From positions 2,046,001 through 2,110,000 of the forward strand of contig OZ244843.1 in the NCBI GenBank assembly GCA_965220715.1: DNA of 64,000 bases, read 5' to 3'. Below the pieces are notes generated by a model. The model was not told the DNA's origin. It did no database searches and saw only the letters and a program-made list of their open reading frames with translations. Positions 42,704 through 51,413 of this stretch are shown one piece after another. How positions within the stretch are numbered: the first letter of the stretch is position 1; every line of letters starts with the position of its first letter. A program made the translations under genes and the position numbers. The stretch is from Bin5 sp965220715. GTDB lineage: Bacteria; Chloroflexota; Anaerolineae; Caldilineales; Caldilineaceae.

Positions 42704-44130
42704 GCACGGATAAAAGGCCTGACATGCCCCTCGGCGAAGATCAAGCTCTCGAGGCAGTCGAGTTCGGTTTGCAAGCAAGTCCTGCCGACGCAACCGAAGT
42801 CCTGGTTCTGGCGGAAAACACCGATCTGACGCGTTTCGCCAATCTCGCCATTCACCAGAACGTGACCGAAACCCAGTACCAGGTCTACTTCCGCACCGTC
42901 TGGGATGGCCGACTGGTGGTTGTCAAGGGCAACGATCTCTCGGAAGAGGCAGTGAAGAAGGCGTTGCTTCGCAGCGAGGAGTTGGCAGCTACGGTTACCC
43001 CCAGCGCCGCCTTGCCGGACTTCGCCTACCCTGTGGGATCGGCCGCAACAGATGGACGCCAGGGCGTAGTTACATTCAATCCGGCTACAGCGAATTGCGG
43101 GGCGGAAGAGCGGGCGCAGATCGTGGATCGACTCTGCAGCGTCTTCCGCAGCTGCGGCGTGGGCGGCGCTGGCAACGTCAGGGTGCGCCGGTTGGAAATG
43201 GCCGTGGGCAACTCTGCTGGACTGCGCCGCTACGCTCCCTTTTCGATCATCGCGCTGGTGGCCGTGGCGCTGGACGCGGCGAACAACGCTTCGGGCTACA
43301 ATACGTGGATAGGCCGCGACATCGAGGCGATGGATGCCGAAAGTTTGGCCAGGCAGGCTGCGGTCAAGTGTCTGATGGGCCGACGCCCCAAGCTAATTGA
43401 AGCCCGACCGATGACCGCCATACTTGAGCCACCTGCGGTCGCGCAGCTGTTCTTCCACTTGAATTTCAGGAGCCTGGGCGTCTGGGGCGCGCAATCTGCC
43501 AGCAATCGTGACAACATCGTCTATGACAACTTGGGCGAGCGGATCACCGCAAGCGATATTTCTGTCTACGATGAGATGATGACTGATGGCCTCGCGCCGA
43601 TGCCATTCGACTACGAAGGCGTCGACAAGCAGCGCCTCGACCTGATCGTCAATGGTGTGGCAAAAGGCATCGCTCATGACCTCACCAGCGCAGCCAAGTT
43701 TGGCCACGCTCCCACAGGCCACGCGCAGATGCCCGGAAATGAGTTCGGTCCTTCGCCGCAGCACCTTGTGATAGAGGGCGGCGACAGTTCCGTCTCCGAC
43801 CTGATCGAATCCACCGAATACGGCGTGCTGGTGAGCCGAATTCATGGTTTCGTCTCACCTCTGTCGGGCAAGGAGGGGCACATGGCCGGCACGACTCGCG
43901 ACGGACTGTTCCTGGTCGAGAACGGCCGCGTTTCCGGCCCCATTCGCAATTTCCGCTGGATGGATCGTATGTTCTCGGCCTTCGAGACGGTCGAGGGTAT
44001 ATCGAGAGAGCGAAAAGTTCAGTTCACCGATGAGTTGTGGTTTCCAACCTGTGTCGTCGCCCCGACGATCAAACTTGGACGGTTCAATTTCATTGATGTG
44101 CAACGCTGGACTGAGGAACGCAGCCCTTGA
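42700..44130 (+). CDS. tldE: TldD/PmbA-family protein, TldE-like subunit
   Basis: A 476-residue partner of the TldD-like protease. It has the same two-part fold but no HExxxH at the position of the zinc site, as expected for the TldE/PmbA subunit, whose role is structural. The N-terminus has ALEAVEFGLQASPADATEVLVLAENTDLTRFANLAIHQN-type PmbA sequence (positions about 12-50). The C-terminus carries GVLVSRIHGFVSPLSGKEG. It overlaps tldD by 4 bp and the downstream permease by 4 bp (TTGA). Heterodimer formation with the preceding gene is inferred from overlap and family. Confidence 0.88.
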   Translation: MSTDKRPDMPLGEDQALEAVEFGLQASPADATEVLVLAENTDLTRFANLAIHQNVTETQYQVYFRTVWDGRLVVVKGNDLSEEAVKKALLRSEELAATVTPSAALPDFAYPVGSAATDGRQGVVTFNPATANCGAEERAQIVDRLCSVFRSCGVGGAGNVRVRRLEMAVGNSAGLRRYAPFSIIALVAVALDAANNASGYNTWIGRDIEAMDAESLARQAAVKCLMGRRPKLIEARPMTAILEPPAVAQLFFHLNFRSLGVWGAQSASNRDNIVYDNLGERITASDISVYDEMMTDGLAPMPFDYEGVDKQRLDLIVNGVAKGIAHDLTSAAKFGHAPTGHAQMPGNEFGPSPQHLVIEGGDSSVSDLIESTEYGVLVSRIHGFVSPLSGKEGHMAGTTRDGLFLVENGRVSGPIRNFRWMDRMFSAFETVEGISRERKVQFTDELWFPTCVVAPTIKLGRFNFIDVQRWTEERSP

Positions 44131-45056
44131 GCAATTTCTGGTCCTATGTCATTCGACGGGCATGGCAGTCGCTGACCATTCTTTTGGGCGTCTCAATCGT
44201 CGTTTTCGGCCTTATGCACCTGAGCGGCGATCCGATTCGCCTGCTCGCACCCATCGACACGACCGCTGAGGAACTTGAGGCGATACGCAAGTTGCACGGT
44301 CTGGACCGCCCGGTGCCTGTGCAATATTGGAACTTTCTTACCGGCGTTCTGCGCGGGGACTTTGGAAAGTCACTGCGCAGTGGCGAAAATGCGCTGCATC
44401 TTGCACTGGAACGGGTACCGGCCACCGGAAAACTGGCACTTACCGCTCTCGCCCTTTCCCTCATCGTCGCGCTGCCGTTCGGTGTTCTGGCAGCGGTTAA
44501 GCGCAACACCTGGATAGATCGGACAGTGATGGGCGCGGCGCTTATTGGTCAGAGCATGCCTGTGTTTTGGCTTGGCATCTTGTTGATTCTCGTGTTTGCC
44601 GTGAATCTTGGCGTACTGCCGGCCACCGGCACGCGGGCCGGGTGGCGCAGCCTGATTCTGCCCGGCATTACATTGGGAATGTTCAATATGGCCCGCACTG
44701 CCCGGCTGCTTCGATCTGAACTATTGGAAATTCTGCAAGCCGAATACATCATGACCGCCAGGGCGAAAGGCATGTCAGCGCGAGTCGTTCTCTGGCGCCA
44801 CGCCTTTCGCAATGCCGTCATTCCGCTTGTGACGCTGATCGGCTTGGACTTGGGCGCACTTCTGGCCGGTTCGGTCATCACAGAGACGATCTTTGCGTGG
44901 CCGGGTATTGGCCGCCTTGCCGTGAATGCTATTTACGGTCGCGATTATCCCGTCGTTCAGGCTACCGTCCTGGTCGTGGCTTCGATCTATGTGATGATCA
45001 ACTTTCTGGTGGATCTGTCCTACGTATTCCTTAACCCCAGAGTAAACCTGAACTGA
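44127..45056 (+). CDS. Peptide ABC transporter permease, DppB-like
   Basis: A 309-residue inner-membrane subunit with about six helices. The cytoplasmic EAA loop AEYIMTARAKGMSARVVLWRHAFRN (about 208-232) is the coupling site for an ATPase, and the start of the chain has VFGLMHLSGDP, typical of DppB/OppB. The start is TTG overlapping the TldE stop. The DppC-like gene follows after 11 bp. The local cluster contains no DppD/DppF ATPase, so one must be supplied from elsewhere. Confidence 0.92.
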   Translation: MSNFWSYVIRRAWQSLTILLGVSIVVFGLMHLSGDPIRLLAPIDTTAEELEAIRKLHGLDRPVPVQYWNFLTGVLRGDFGKSLRSGENALHLALERVPATGKLALTALALSLIVALPFGVLAAVKRNTWIDRTVMGAALIGQSMPVFWLGILLILVFAVNLGVLPATGTRAGWRSLILPGITLGMFNMARTARLLRSELLEILQAEYIMTARAKGMSARVVLWRHAFRNAVIPLVTLIGLDLGALLAGSVITETIFAWPGIGRLAVNAIYGRDYPVVQATVLVVASIYVMINFLVDLSYVFLNPRVNLN

Positions 45057-45067
45057 GTAGCTAGCCG

Positions 45068-45892
45068 ATGAAAGTTAGAGCCGGTGACAGAGGCATGATC
45101 CCGTTTGCGGCGGTGTTCGTCATCCTCATCGGTTTGGCTATTTTTGCACCGTACTTGGCGCCCTATAGTCCTGATGATCAGGACCTTGTCAAAAGGTTCA
45201 TGCCTCCCTTGACGCCCGGTCACTCACTCGGGACTGACCATCTGGGACGCGATATCTTAACGCGATTGATTTTCGGTACAAGGATTTCTCTTAGTGTCGG
45301 CTCGATAGCCGTACTCATATCTGTACTGATCGGCACTGTGCTAGGTGTCTTGAGTGGTTACTATGGCGGCCTGCTTGACGATATCGTAAACTGGTTTGTC
45401 AATGTGCAACTTGCTTTCCCCTTTATATTGCTGGCTATCTCCGTGATCGCCGTCCTGGGCCCCAGCCTCGTGAACATGATCATCGTCCTGACTATAGGAG
45501 GATGGCCCGCTTATGTCAGGGTTGTTCGCTCAAAAGTGTTCGTCCTGAAAGAGGTGGAATATGTTGAGGCGGTCAAGGCGATTGGGGCTGGCGATGCCCG
45601 CATCATGCTCAGGCACATTTTCCCAAATGTTGCTGCGCCACTGATCGTCCTCACCTCTTTTGAGTTTGCCAAAATGGTGATCGCCGAAGCCGCGCTTAGT
45701 TTTCTTGGGTTGGGGCCGAGCGGGCTGGACTATTCATCCTGGGGACTGATGCTGGCCGAAGGCAAGAATTACCTGGCCGTCGCCTGGTGGGTGGCAACGA
45801 TTCCGGGCCTTGCCATAATGACGGCAGTACTCTCCATCAACATCGTCGGTGACTGGCTGCGGGACAGACTCGATCCGAAATTGCAAACCTGA
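45068..45892 (+). CDS. Peptide ABC transporter permease, DppC-like
   Basis: A 274-residue inner-membrane partner of the preceding permease. It has the family entry GTDHLGRDILTRLIFGTRISLSVG, about six helices, and the EAA coupling loop VEYVEAVKAIGAGDARIMLRHIFPN near residue 160. Its C-terminus DWLRDRLDPKL is typical of DppC/OppC proteins. It is separated by 11 bp from the DppB-like gene and by 98 bp from a second binding protein. Confidence 0.92.
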   Translation: MKVRAGDRGMIPFAAVFVILIGLAIFAPYLAPYSPDDQDLVKRFMPPLTPGHSLGTDHLGRDILTRLIFGTRISLSVGSIAVLISVLIGTVLGVLSGYYGGLLDDIVNWFVNVQLAFPFILLAISVIAVLGPSLVNMIIVLTIGGWPAYVRVVRSKVFVLKEVEYVEAVKAIGAGDARIMLRHIFPNVAAPLIVLTSFEFAKMVIAEAALSFLGLGPSGLDYSSWGLMLAEGKNYLAVAWWVATIPGLAIMTAVLSINIVGDWLRDRLDPKLQT

Positions 45893-45990
45893 CCCCATTG
45901 TTGGCGTCTCGCTTTCCAGTACGCAAATCGCAATACGGAAAAGAGGACTCTCGCCGTGCATGAAAATGTAGCAGCAGGGGAGGCACGAAG

Positions 45991-47400
45991 GTGAATGAGC
46001 TGCGTATTGCCCAATCGCAAGTGAATCTGCTTCAGCCGGAATTCACGACCGATCAGCCCGACCTGCAAACCATCCTTGCGCTGGTGTATGAACCGCTCAT
46101 GCAATGGCGCAGTGGACGCGTCACGCCGGGGCTGGTCACCTCATGGGAGGTCCGGGACGACGGGCGATCGTGGTTGCTTACGTTGCGCGATGATGTCCGC
46201 TTCCATGATGGTTCGCTTTGCTCGAATGAGGACGTCGTGCAAAGTCTGGAACGGATGCGGGAAGCAGGCGGCGCATTTGGAATGGGCGGCGTGTATTCTC
46301 CCTACCTCGAACCATTGAGCTTTGAGCCGATAGGCAAAACGCAACTGCTCGTTAAGAGTTCCTCTCCGACAGGGGACCTGGCGGACATCTTCGCCGCAGT
46401 GTATGTGGGGAAGCAGACGGGTGCCGCCGAGCCTCCGTTGGGTACAGGACCATTCCGGCTAGAACAGTACGTGGAGGGCGAACTGCTCCGGCTGTCAAGG
46501 GTGGACAGACCCGATCATGATCCGCAGTTCTCTGAACTGACCATTTTGCAGATACGGTCCGCGTCAGATCGATACAACGCACTGCTGAATGACCAAGTAG
46601 ACTTGGCGACTGGGCTTGAATTGTTGCCGTCGATTCCTGAGAACGACGGATTGACGTGGCGCAGGTCCACAAACACACTGTCCGTGATCGGTTTCCTCAA
46701 CGGATATGAGGAACCTTTTTCGAGGCCGCAAGCCCGTTTGGCGATCAATCTGGCGGTTGACCTAGATGCAATCATCGAAAGCGTTTGGCCTGGACTTGCC
46801 GAGCCTGCGGCCACCGTCGTCAGCCCGTTTCACTTCGGATTTTCTGATGCTCTGCGCCCGCACGGTTATGATCCTGAGCGAGCCAGAGAGCTATTTGACG
46901 CCTGTGACATGCCGGAAGAGCTAGTCCTGCGCACGCCTCTCGTCATCCCCGATCGCGCGCCGCAAGTGGCAGCGATGATCCAGGAGCAACTCTCCCGCAT
47001 CGGCATTCGCGTCCGAATCGGAAGCGAAGCGGATCGCCCGAAGTATGCGAAGGACACGAGCCAGAAGCACATCGGCCATCTGGCGCTTTTCGACTCCAGC
47101 CCATTGAGCACGTACCGCGTGTTGCAAGAGAAAATATCTAGCCAAACACAGGGACTCTGGTGGCAAGGTGTAAAGGATAGCAAGGCCGACCAGCTGATAG
47201 GTGCTGCCCACTTGTCTGTTGACCACGACAAGAGGAGCGAAGCCTACAGCCGTTGTCTGTCCTGGCTAAACCAGAACCCGCACTGGCTCTACCTGTATCA
47301 TCCCGTAAAGCTCTATGCCCATCGGGCCGAACTCTCTGGCGTCGAAATTGACCATGCCGGTTTGATAAGAATTAGCCCGGCGCCAAGTCGTAGCCCCTGA
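45991..47400 (+). CDS. Family-5 solute-binding-like protein lacking a signal peptide
   Basis: A 469-residue DppA/OppA-like protein with family blocks LVTSWEVRDDGRSWLLTLRDDVRFHDG and GTGPFRLEQYVEGELLRLSRV (about 140-160). It starts MNELRIAQSQVNLLQPEF, directly in the mature domain: no signal peptide, no lipobox, and an in-frame TGA blocks any upstream extension. GGAGG 10 nt before the GTG supports this start. So it should stay in the cytosol, unlike the exported binding protein at 39575. It could hold imported peptides for TldD/TldE, or be a sensor. It is the last gene of the cassette. Confidence 0.8.
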   Translation: MNELRIAQSQVNLLQPEFTTDQPDLQTILALVYEPLMQWRSGRVTPGLVTSWEVRDDGRSWLLTLRDDVRFHDGSLCSNEDVVQSLERMREAGGAFGMGGVYSPYLEPLSFEPIGKTQLLVKSSSPTGDLADIFAAVYVGKQTGAAEPPLGTGPFRLEQYVEGELLRLSRVDRPDHDPQFSELTILQIRSASDRYNALLNDQVDLATGLELLPSIPENDGLTWRRSTNTLSVIGFLNGYEEPFSRPQARLAINLAVDLDAIIESVWPGLAEPAATVVSPFHFGFSDALRPHGYDPERARELFDACDMPEELVLRTPLVIPDRAPQVAAMIQEQLSRIGIRVRIGSEADRPKYAKDTSQKHIGHLALFDSSPLSTYRVLQEKISSQTQGLWWQGVKDSKADQLIGAAHLSVDHDKRSEAYSRCLSWLNQNPHWLYLYHPVKLYAHRAELSGVEIDHAGLIRISPAPSRSP

Positions 47401-47431
47401 CTTAGACTGGCCTCTCAATAGCCTCACTCAA

Positions 47432-48538
47432 TCAACCCATCCGGTACTGCTTCAGCAGCTCGTAATTCGGCGTAATCCCCAGCCCCGGCCGATCAGGCGC
47501 GTCCACATTGCCGTCCGCGTCCAGCACCATGTTTTCCTCGAAAATCTGCATACGCAGGGGATCCACCGTCTCGCGGTAAAATTCCAGGATCAGGCCGTTG
47601 TTGATGGCGCACACCAGATGGATATGCACCTCCTGCGCCCCGTGAGGAGCGATAACCAGGTCCTCGGCCGCCGTCAGCGCGGCCACCTGCATAAACTCCG
47701 TGATGCCCCCCAGAATCTGGGCGTCGGCATTGATTATCGCCGCCCCTTCACGCTCAATCAGATCCCGAAAGCCATAGCGCGTGTATTCATTCTCACCGCT
47801 GGCTATTGGAATCGACGTGGCGCGCGCCACCCGGGCGTGCCCGCGGTAGTCGTCCGGCGCGACCGGTTCCTCGAACCAGAAAGGTTCATACTTCTCCATC
47901 TTGCGGGCCATCTCGATCGCTTCGTGGGCGCTGTACGCGTTGTTGGCGTCTACCAGCAACTTGACCTCCGGGCCAATCGTCTCCCGCACAACCCGTACCC
48001 GTTCTACATCCTCATTGATCGGCACGCCGCCGACCTTCATCTTGATCGCCTGCGCGCCCAGCGTCAGGTTCTCTTCCATTTCCTGCGCCAGCTCCCGCAG
48101 ACCTTTGCCCTCCTCATAGTAGCCGCCCGCAATATAGGCGGGGATGCTGTCCCTGTACCCGCCCAGCAGTTGGTAGACTGGTCTGTTCACAACCTTGCCA
48201 ATCAAATCCCACAGCGCGATATCGATGGCGCTGATCACCCGCGTCGACAGCCCGCGACGACCTACCAGCTTGGGCAGCCACATGTTTTCCCAGATGCGCC
48301 GGTAGTTGAACGGATCCTCGCCTATTACAACCGGCTTGAAGTAGTCGATGAGCGTTGTCGTCAAATCGCTGCCCTGACCTGACGCCGTGCCGCCTCCCCA
48401 GCCCACGCCCGTTATCCCTTCGTCGGTGTATATGTGAACCAGGTTCAGGCTGACATCCACGTAGGTGTATTTGCCGTTACTTATCGGTTTGGGCCGCGGC
48501 CAGGCGTAGCGTTCAACCGTCATATCTGTGATCTTCAT
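47432..48538 (-). CDS. MR/MLE-family sugar-acid dehydratase
   Basis: A 368-residue enolase-superfamily enzyme. The capping domain fills about 1-125. The barrel has the KxK-type IKMKVGG, metal ligands in LLVDANNAYS, WFEEPVAPDDY and ASGENEYTR, and the general-base His in VIAPHGAQEVH near residue 310. This looks like a mandelate racemase subgroup acid-sugar dehydratase, such as galactonate or related acids; the exact substrate is not readable. The upstream frame to 48739 is open, but the ATG at 48538 follows GGAAGGGG and begins the real domain. It converges with the binding-protein gene. Confidence 0.85.
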   Translation of the reverse strand: MKITDMTVERYAWPRPKPISNGKYTYVDVSLNLVHIYTDEGITGVGWGGGTASGQGSDLTTTLIDYFKPVVIGEDPFNYRRIWENMWLPKLVGRRGLSTRVISAIDIALWDLIGKVVNRPVYQLLGGYRDSIPAYIAGGYYEEGKGLRELAQEMEENLTLGAQAIKMKVGGVPINEDVERVRVVRETIGPEVKLLVDANNAYSAHEAIEMARKMEKYEPFWFEEPVAPDDYRGHARVARATSIPIASGENEYTRYGFRDLIEREGAAIINADAQILGGITEFMQVAALTAAEDLVIAPHGAQEVHIHLVCAINNGLILEFYRETVDPLRMQIFEENMVLDADGNVDAPDRPGLGITPNYELLKQYRMG

Positions 48539-48871
48539 TGCATGTTCCCCTTCCTGGGATCGTTGTCCGGGTCGGACTCGGAAAGATAATCGCGCCTTCG
48601 TTATACGCCCAATTTGAATCGAAAACAAACTGCATCCGGTCAGGATGCCCGAAAGCTCCCCTTTCTCACAAAAGTTCTCGAGAGCAGGCTGAACTATAAG
48701 CAATATGAAGTGCAGTCTACTGTCGCATTCCAACGCCAATGTACTCTAGACACGCCGTCACCAGTCTGATACACTGAAAATCAGTTGCCCTCGGCTAGAG
48801 GAAATAACTACTTGATAAGCCCGTACTTCAGCAACGGTCGGCCTGTATCAGTTCACACAAAACGTCCTGAA

Positions 48872-49930
48872 ATGAGAATCCTTGTAACCGGCGGCACAGG
48901 CCGGGTTGGCGCCAACCTGGTCACACGTCTGCTGGCCGAAGGTCATGAAATCCGCGCTCTAGTTTACCCCGGCGACGCCAGCCGTGCTCACAAGCTGGAT
49001 GCGTTCGCCGGCGTGGAAACGGTTGCCGGAGATCTGCGCAACACGGACGATGTAAACCGGGCTGTCAAAGACATGGACGCCATCTACCATCTGGCCGCTG
49101 CCTTCGGTGGCCCCTTCGACAATCGCCAATATCTGGACATCAACGCGATGGGAACGCTCAATCTGCTGGAGAGCGTGCGCGCGCACTGCCCCAATCTCCA
49201 CCGCTTCGTATACGCCTGCACCGTGGCTGTCTATTTACGGCTGGAGGAAAACGGCCGCTACTTTGAGCAACCGATCCCGGAGGATATGGTAGCCCGCTAT
49301 CATCAAATGCCCTACTTTCTCACCAAATGGATCGGTGAGGAGCTGGCCATGGCCTATCATTACCAATACGGCCTGCCGACGACCTCCTTTCGCTTTTCCA
49401 CCATCATCGAGCCAAGTGAGTTCTTCAACGAGGCTGGCCTGCCGAAAATTCTGGCCTTCAGCACCCAATACGACCACCATAAGTCGATGACAAGCAGTGA
49501 CCCGGACACGCAGGCGATGCTCGACAGCCTCGTTTCCCAGTGGACCGGCGAAGATCAACTCCTTCTCAGCCGCAATCCGAACGGTGTTCCGCACAAAGAG
49601 CACTTCTGCGATGTACGAGATATCGCCCGCGGCCTGATTTTGGGCATTGAAAAGGAGGAAGCTGTTGGCGAGGAGTTCACGCTGGCGGGCGGGGTGATCA
49701 TCGACTGGGGGCAGGCTGTCCCCTGGCTGGCCGAGCGTTATGGAGTCGGCTACGCCGACGCGCGCTTGCCATCGGCAAACTATTATACGCTCGATCTGAC
49801 CAAAATTCAGACCCTCCTCGGCTTTGAACCGCAGCACGATTTGAATAGTGTTGTCGAGACCGCCGAAGCGATCCGCAGCGGCGAAGAAACCGATGTGGTC
49901 CCCACCGGTATGCGCTATGGCGAGGGCTAA
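48872..49930 (+). CDS. NAD-dependent epimerase/dehydratase (copy 1)
   Basis: A 352-residue extended SDR. The nucleotide-binding TGGTGRVGANL opens the chain, and the catalytic YxxxK is YFLTK (about residue 155-160). The substrate-binding half holds a long acidic insertion before LAERYGVGYADARLP. It is probably a sugar or sugar-acid dehydrogenase/epimerase. The frame opens 87 bp upstream, but the ATG at 48872 starts at the fold. It is closely similar to the gene at 50290 over its full length at both protein and DNA level, so it is a tandem duplicate. The hairpin at 49952 follows it. Confidence 0.85.
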   Translation: MRILVTGGTGRVGANLVTRLLAEGHEIRALVYPGDASRAHKLDAFAGVETVAGDLRNTDDVNRAVKDMDAIYHLAAAFGGPFDNRQYLDINAMGTLNLLESVRAHCPNLHRFVYACTVAVYLRLEENGRYFEQPIPEDMVARYHQMPYFLTKWIGEELAMAYHYQYGLPTTSFRFSTIIEPSEFFNEAGLPKILAFSTQYDHHKSMTSSDPDTQAMLDSLVSQWTGEDQLLLSRNPNGVPHKEHFCDVRDIARGLILGIEKEEAVGEEFTLAGGVIIDWGQAVPWLAERYGVGYADARLPSANYYTLDLTKIQTLLGFEPQHDLNSVVETAEAIRSGEETDVVPTGMRYGEG

Positions 49931-50289
49931 TTGCGATCTTTCAGGTCAATCCAGCCACTGTGCACGAATTCCGATCTTTCAGTGGCTGTCCTGAAAAGGG
50001 TCAAATGGCGCCAGGCGGCGTGCCAACACGGCAACTATTGCAATGTGGATGAAGACGACACTGCTGTCGGGCAGTCGCGTGGCCTATTGCACAGACGTGC
50101 AGATGTGTCACCGCTCAATGAAGCCCTCCGCGCGGTTTGGCCGCAGCAATCAGGTACAAGATAATTAAACACTGGCTGCCGCTAATTTCTGCCCGGTGAA
50201 GTAACCCATAATTTTGGCCGAAGACATCTACTCTTCATACAGGTTCAAAGTACCAAGATCAAAAGCCAGAGAAACGGAAAGGTCCCGCA
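49931..50289. other. Spacer between epimerase duplicates
   Basis: About 360 bp contain the hairpin at 49952-49988 and two copies of CGATCTTTCA at 49934 and 49972. No gene is recognisable. Confidence 0.5.
49952..49988. terminator. Hairpin after first epimerase
   Basis: A perfect 9-bp inverted repeat (CAGCCACTG / CAGTGGCTG) spans a 19-nt loop, 22 bp after the stop codon. There is no T-tract, so termination is only possible. Confidence 0.35.
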
Positions 50290-51348
50290 ATGAAAATTCT
50301 CGTAACCGGCGGCACGGGCCGGGTTGGCGCCAATCTGGTCACACGTCTGCTGGCCAAGGGTCACGACATTCGTACGCTTGTCTATCCTGGTGACGCCAGT
50401 CGCGCCCATAAGTTGGATGCCTTCGCCAACGTGGAAACGGTGCCGGGCGATCTGCGTAACCTCGAGGATGTACGCCGGGCGGTCCAGGGAGTTGATGTCA
50501 TCTACCACCTCGCCGCAGCCTTCGGTGGTCCCTTCGACAATCGCCAATATCTGGACATCAACGCCATGGGGACGCTCAATCTGCTGGAGAGCGTTCGCAC
50601 GGAGTGCCCCAATCTCCACCGCTTCGTATACGCCTGCACCGAGGCCATCTACTGGCGGCTTGAGGAATATGGCCGCTACTTTGAAGAGCCGATAACTGAA
50701 GACATGGTTGCCCGCTATCACCAGATGCCCTACTTTCTCACCAAATGGATCGGTGAGGAACTGGCCATGGCATACTATTACCAGTACGATGTGCCGGCGA
50801 CCTCATTTCGCTTTGCCACTATCATCGAGCCGAGTGAGTTCTTCAACGAGGCCGGCCTGCCCCAGCGTCTGGCCTTCAGCACCGACTACGAGCGCCACAA
50901 GACCATGAAAAGCGACGACCCTGAATCGCAGGCGATAATCGACGACCTCGTCTCCCAGTGGACCGGCGAAGATCAACTCCTACTCAGTCGCAACCCCAAT
51001 GGAGTCCCCCAAAAGCAGCATTTTTGCGATGTGCGCGATATCGCCCGCGGCCTGGTCTTGGGCATCGAAAAAGAGAAAGCCGTCGGCGAGGAGTTCTCGT
51101 TGGGCGGATCCGCCATCATCGATTGGGGAGAGGCCGTCCCCTGGCTGGCCGAACGCTACGGCGTCGGTTACGCCGACGCACGCCTGCCAATGGCAAACTA
51201 TTTCACGCTCGATCTGACAAAAATTCAAACTCTCCTCGGTTATGAGCCCAAACATGATCTCGTTAGTATTGTCGAGACCGCCGAAGCGATCCGCCGCGGT
51301 GAGGAAACCGATGTAGTCCCAACCGGGATACGCTACGGAGACAGCTGA
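50290..51348 (+). CDS. NAD-dependent epimerase/dehydratase (copy 2)
   Basis: A 352-residue extended SDR, the tandem duplicate of the gene at 48872. It shows the same TGGTGRVGANL and YFLTK motifs, and keeps equal length and nearly all block structure. DNA identity is high in long stretches (for example the segment around 50728-50765 against 49308-49345). The retained length and open frame suggest both copies are under selection. It lies 65 bp before the first of two duplicated enolase-superfamily genes. Confidence 0.85.
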   Translation: MKILVTGGTGRVGANLVTRLLAKGHDIRTLVYPGDASRAHKLDAFANVETVPGDLRNLEDVRRAVQGVDVIYHLAAAFGGPFDNRQYLDINAMGTLNLLESVRTECPNLHRFVYACTEAIYWRLEEYGRYFEEPITEDMVARYHQMPYFLTKWIGEELAMAYYYQYDVPATSFRFATIIEPSEFFNEAGLPQRLAFSTDYERHKTMKSDDPESQAIIDDLVSQWTGEDQLLLSRNPNGVPQKQHFCDVRDIARGLVLGIEKEKAVGEEFSLGGSAIIDWGEAVPWLAERYGVGYADARLPMANYFTLDLTKIQTLLGYEPKHDLVSIVETAEAIRRGEETDVVPTGIRYGDS

Positions 51349-51413
51349 AGCGCACTCCCTTCTGCTCGTCCTGAAGGGGCGCCCGTTATCCAGAAATAGG
51401 AGAAAGAGTCTTG

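Noticed and set aside
49931..50164. Plus-strand frame of 77 residues after the first epimerase
   Set aside because: It begins right after the stop, runs through a hairpin and shows no domain or ribosome site.
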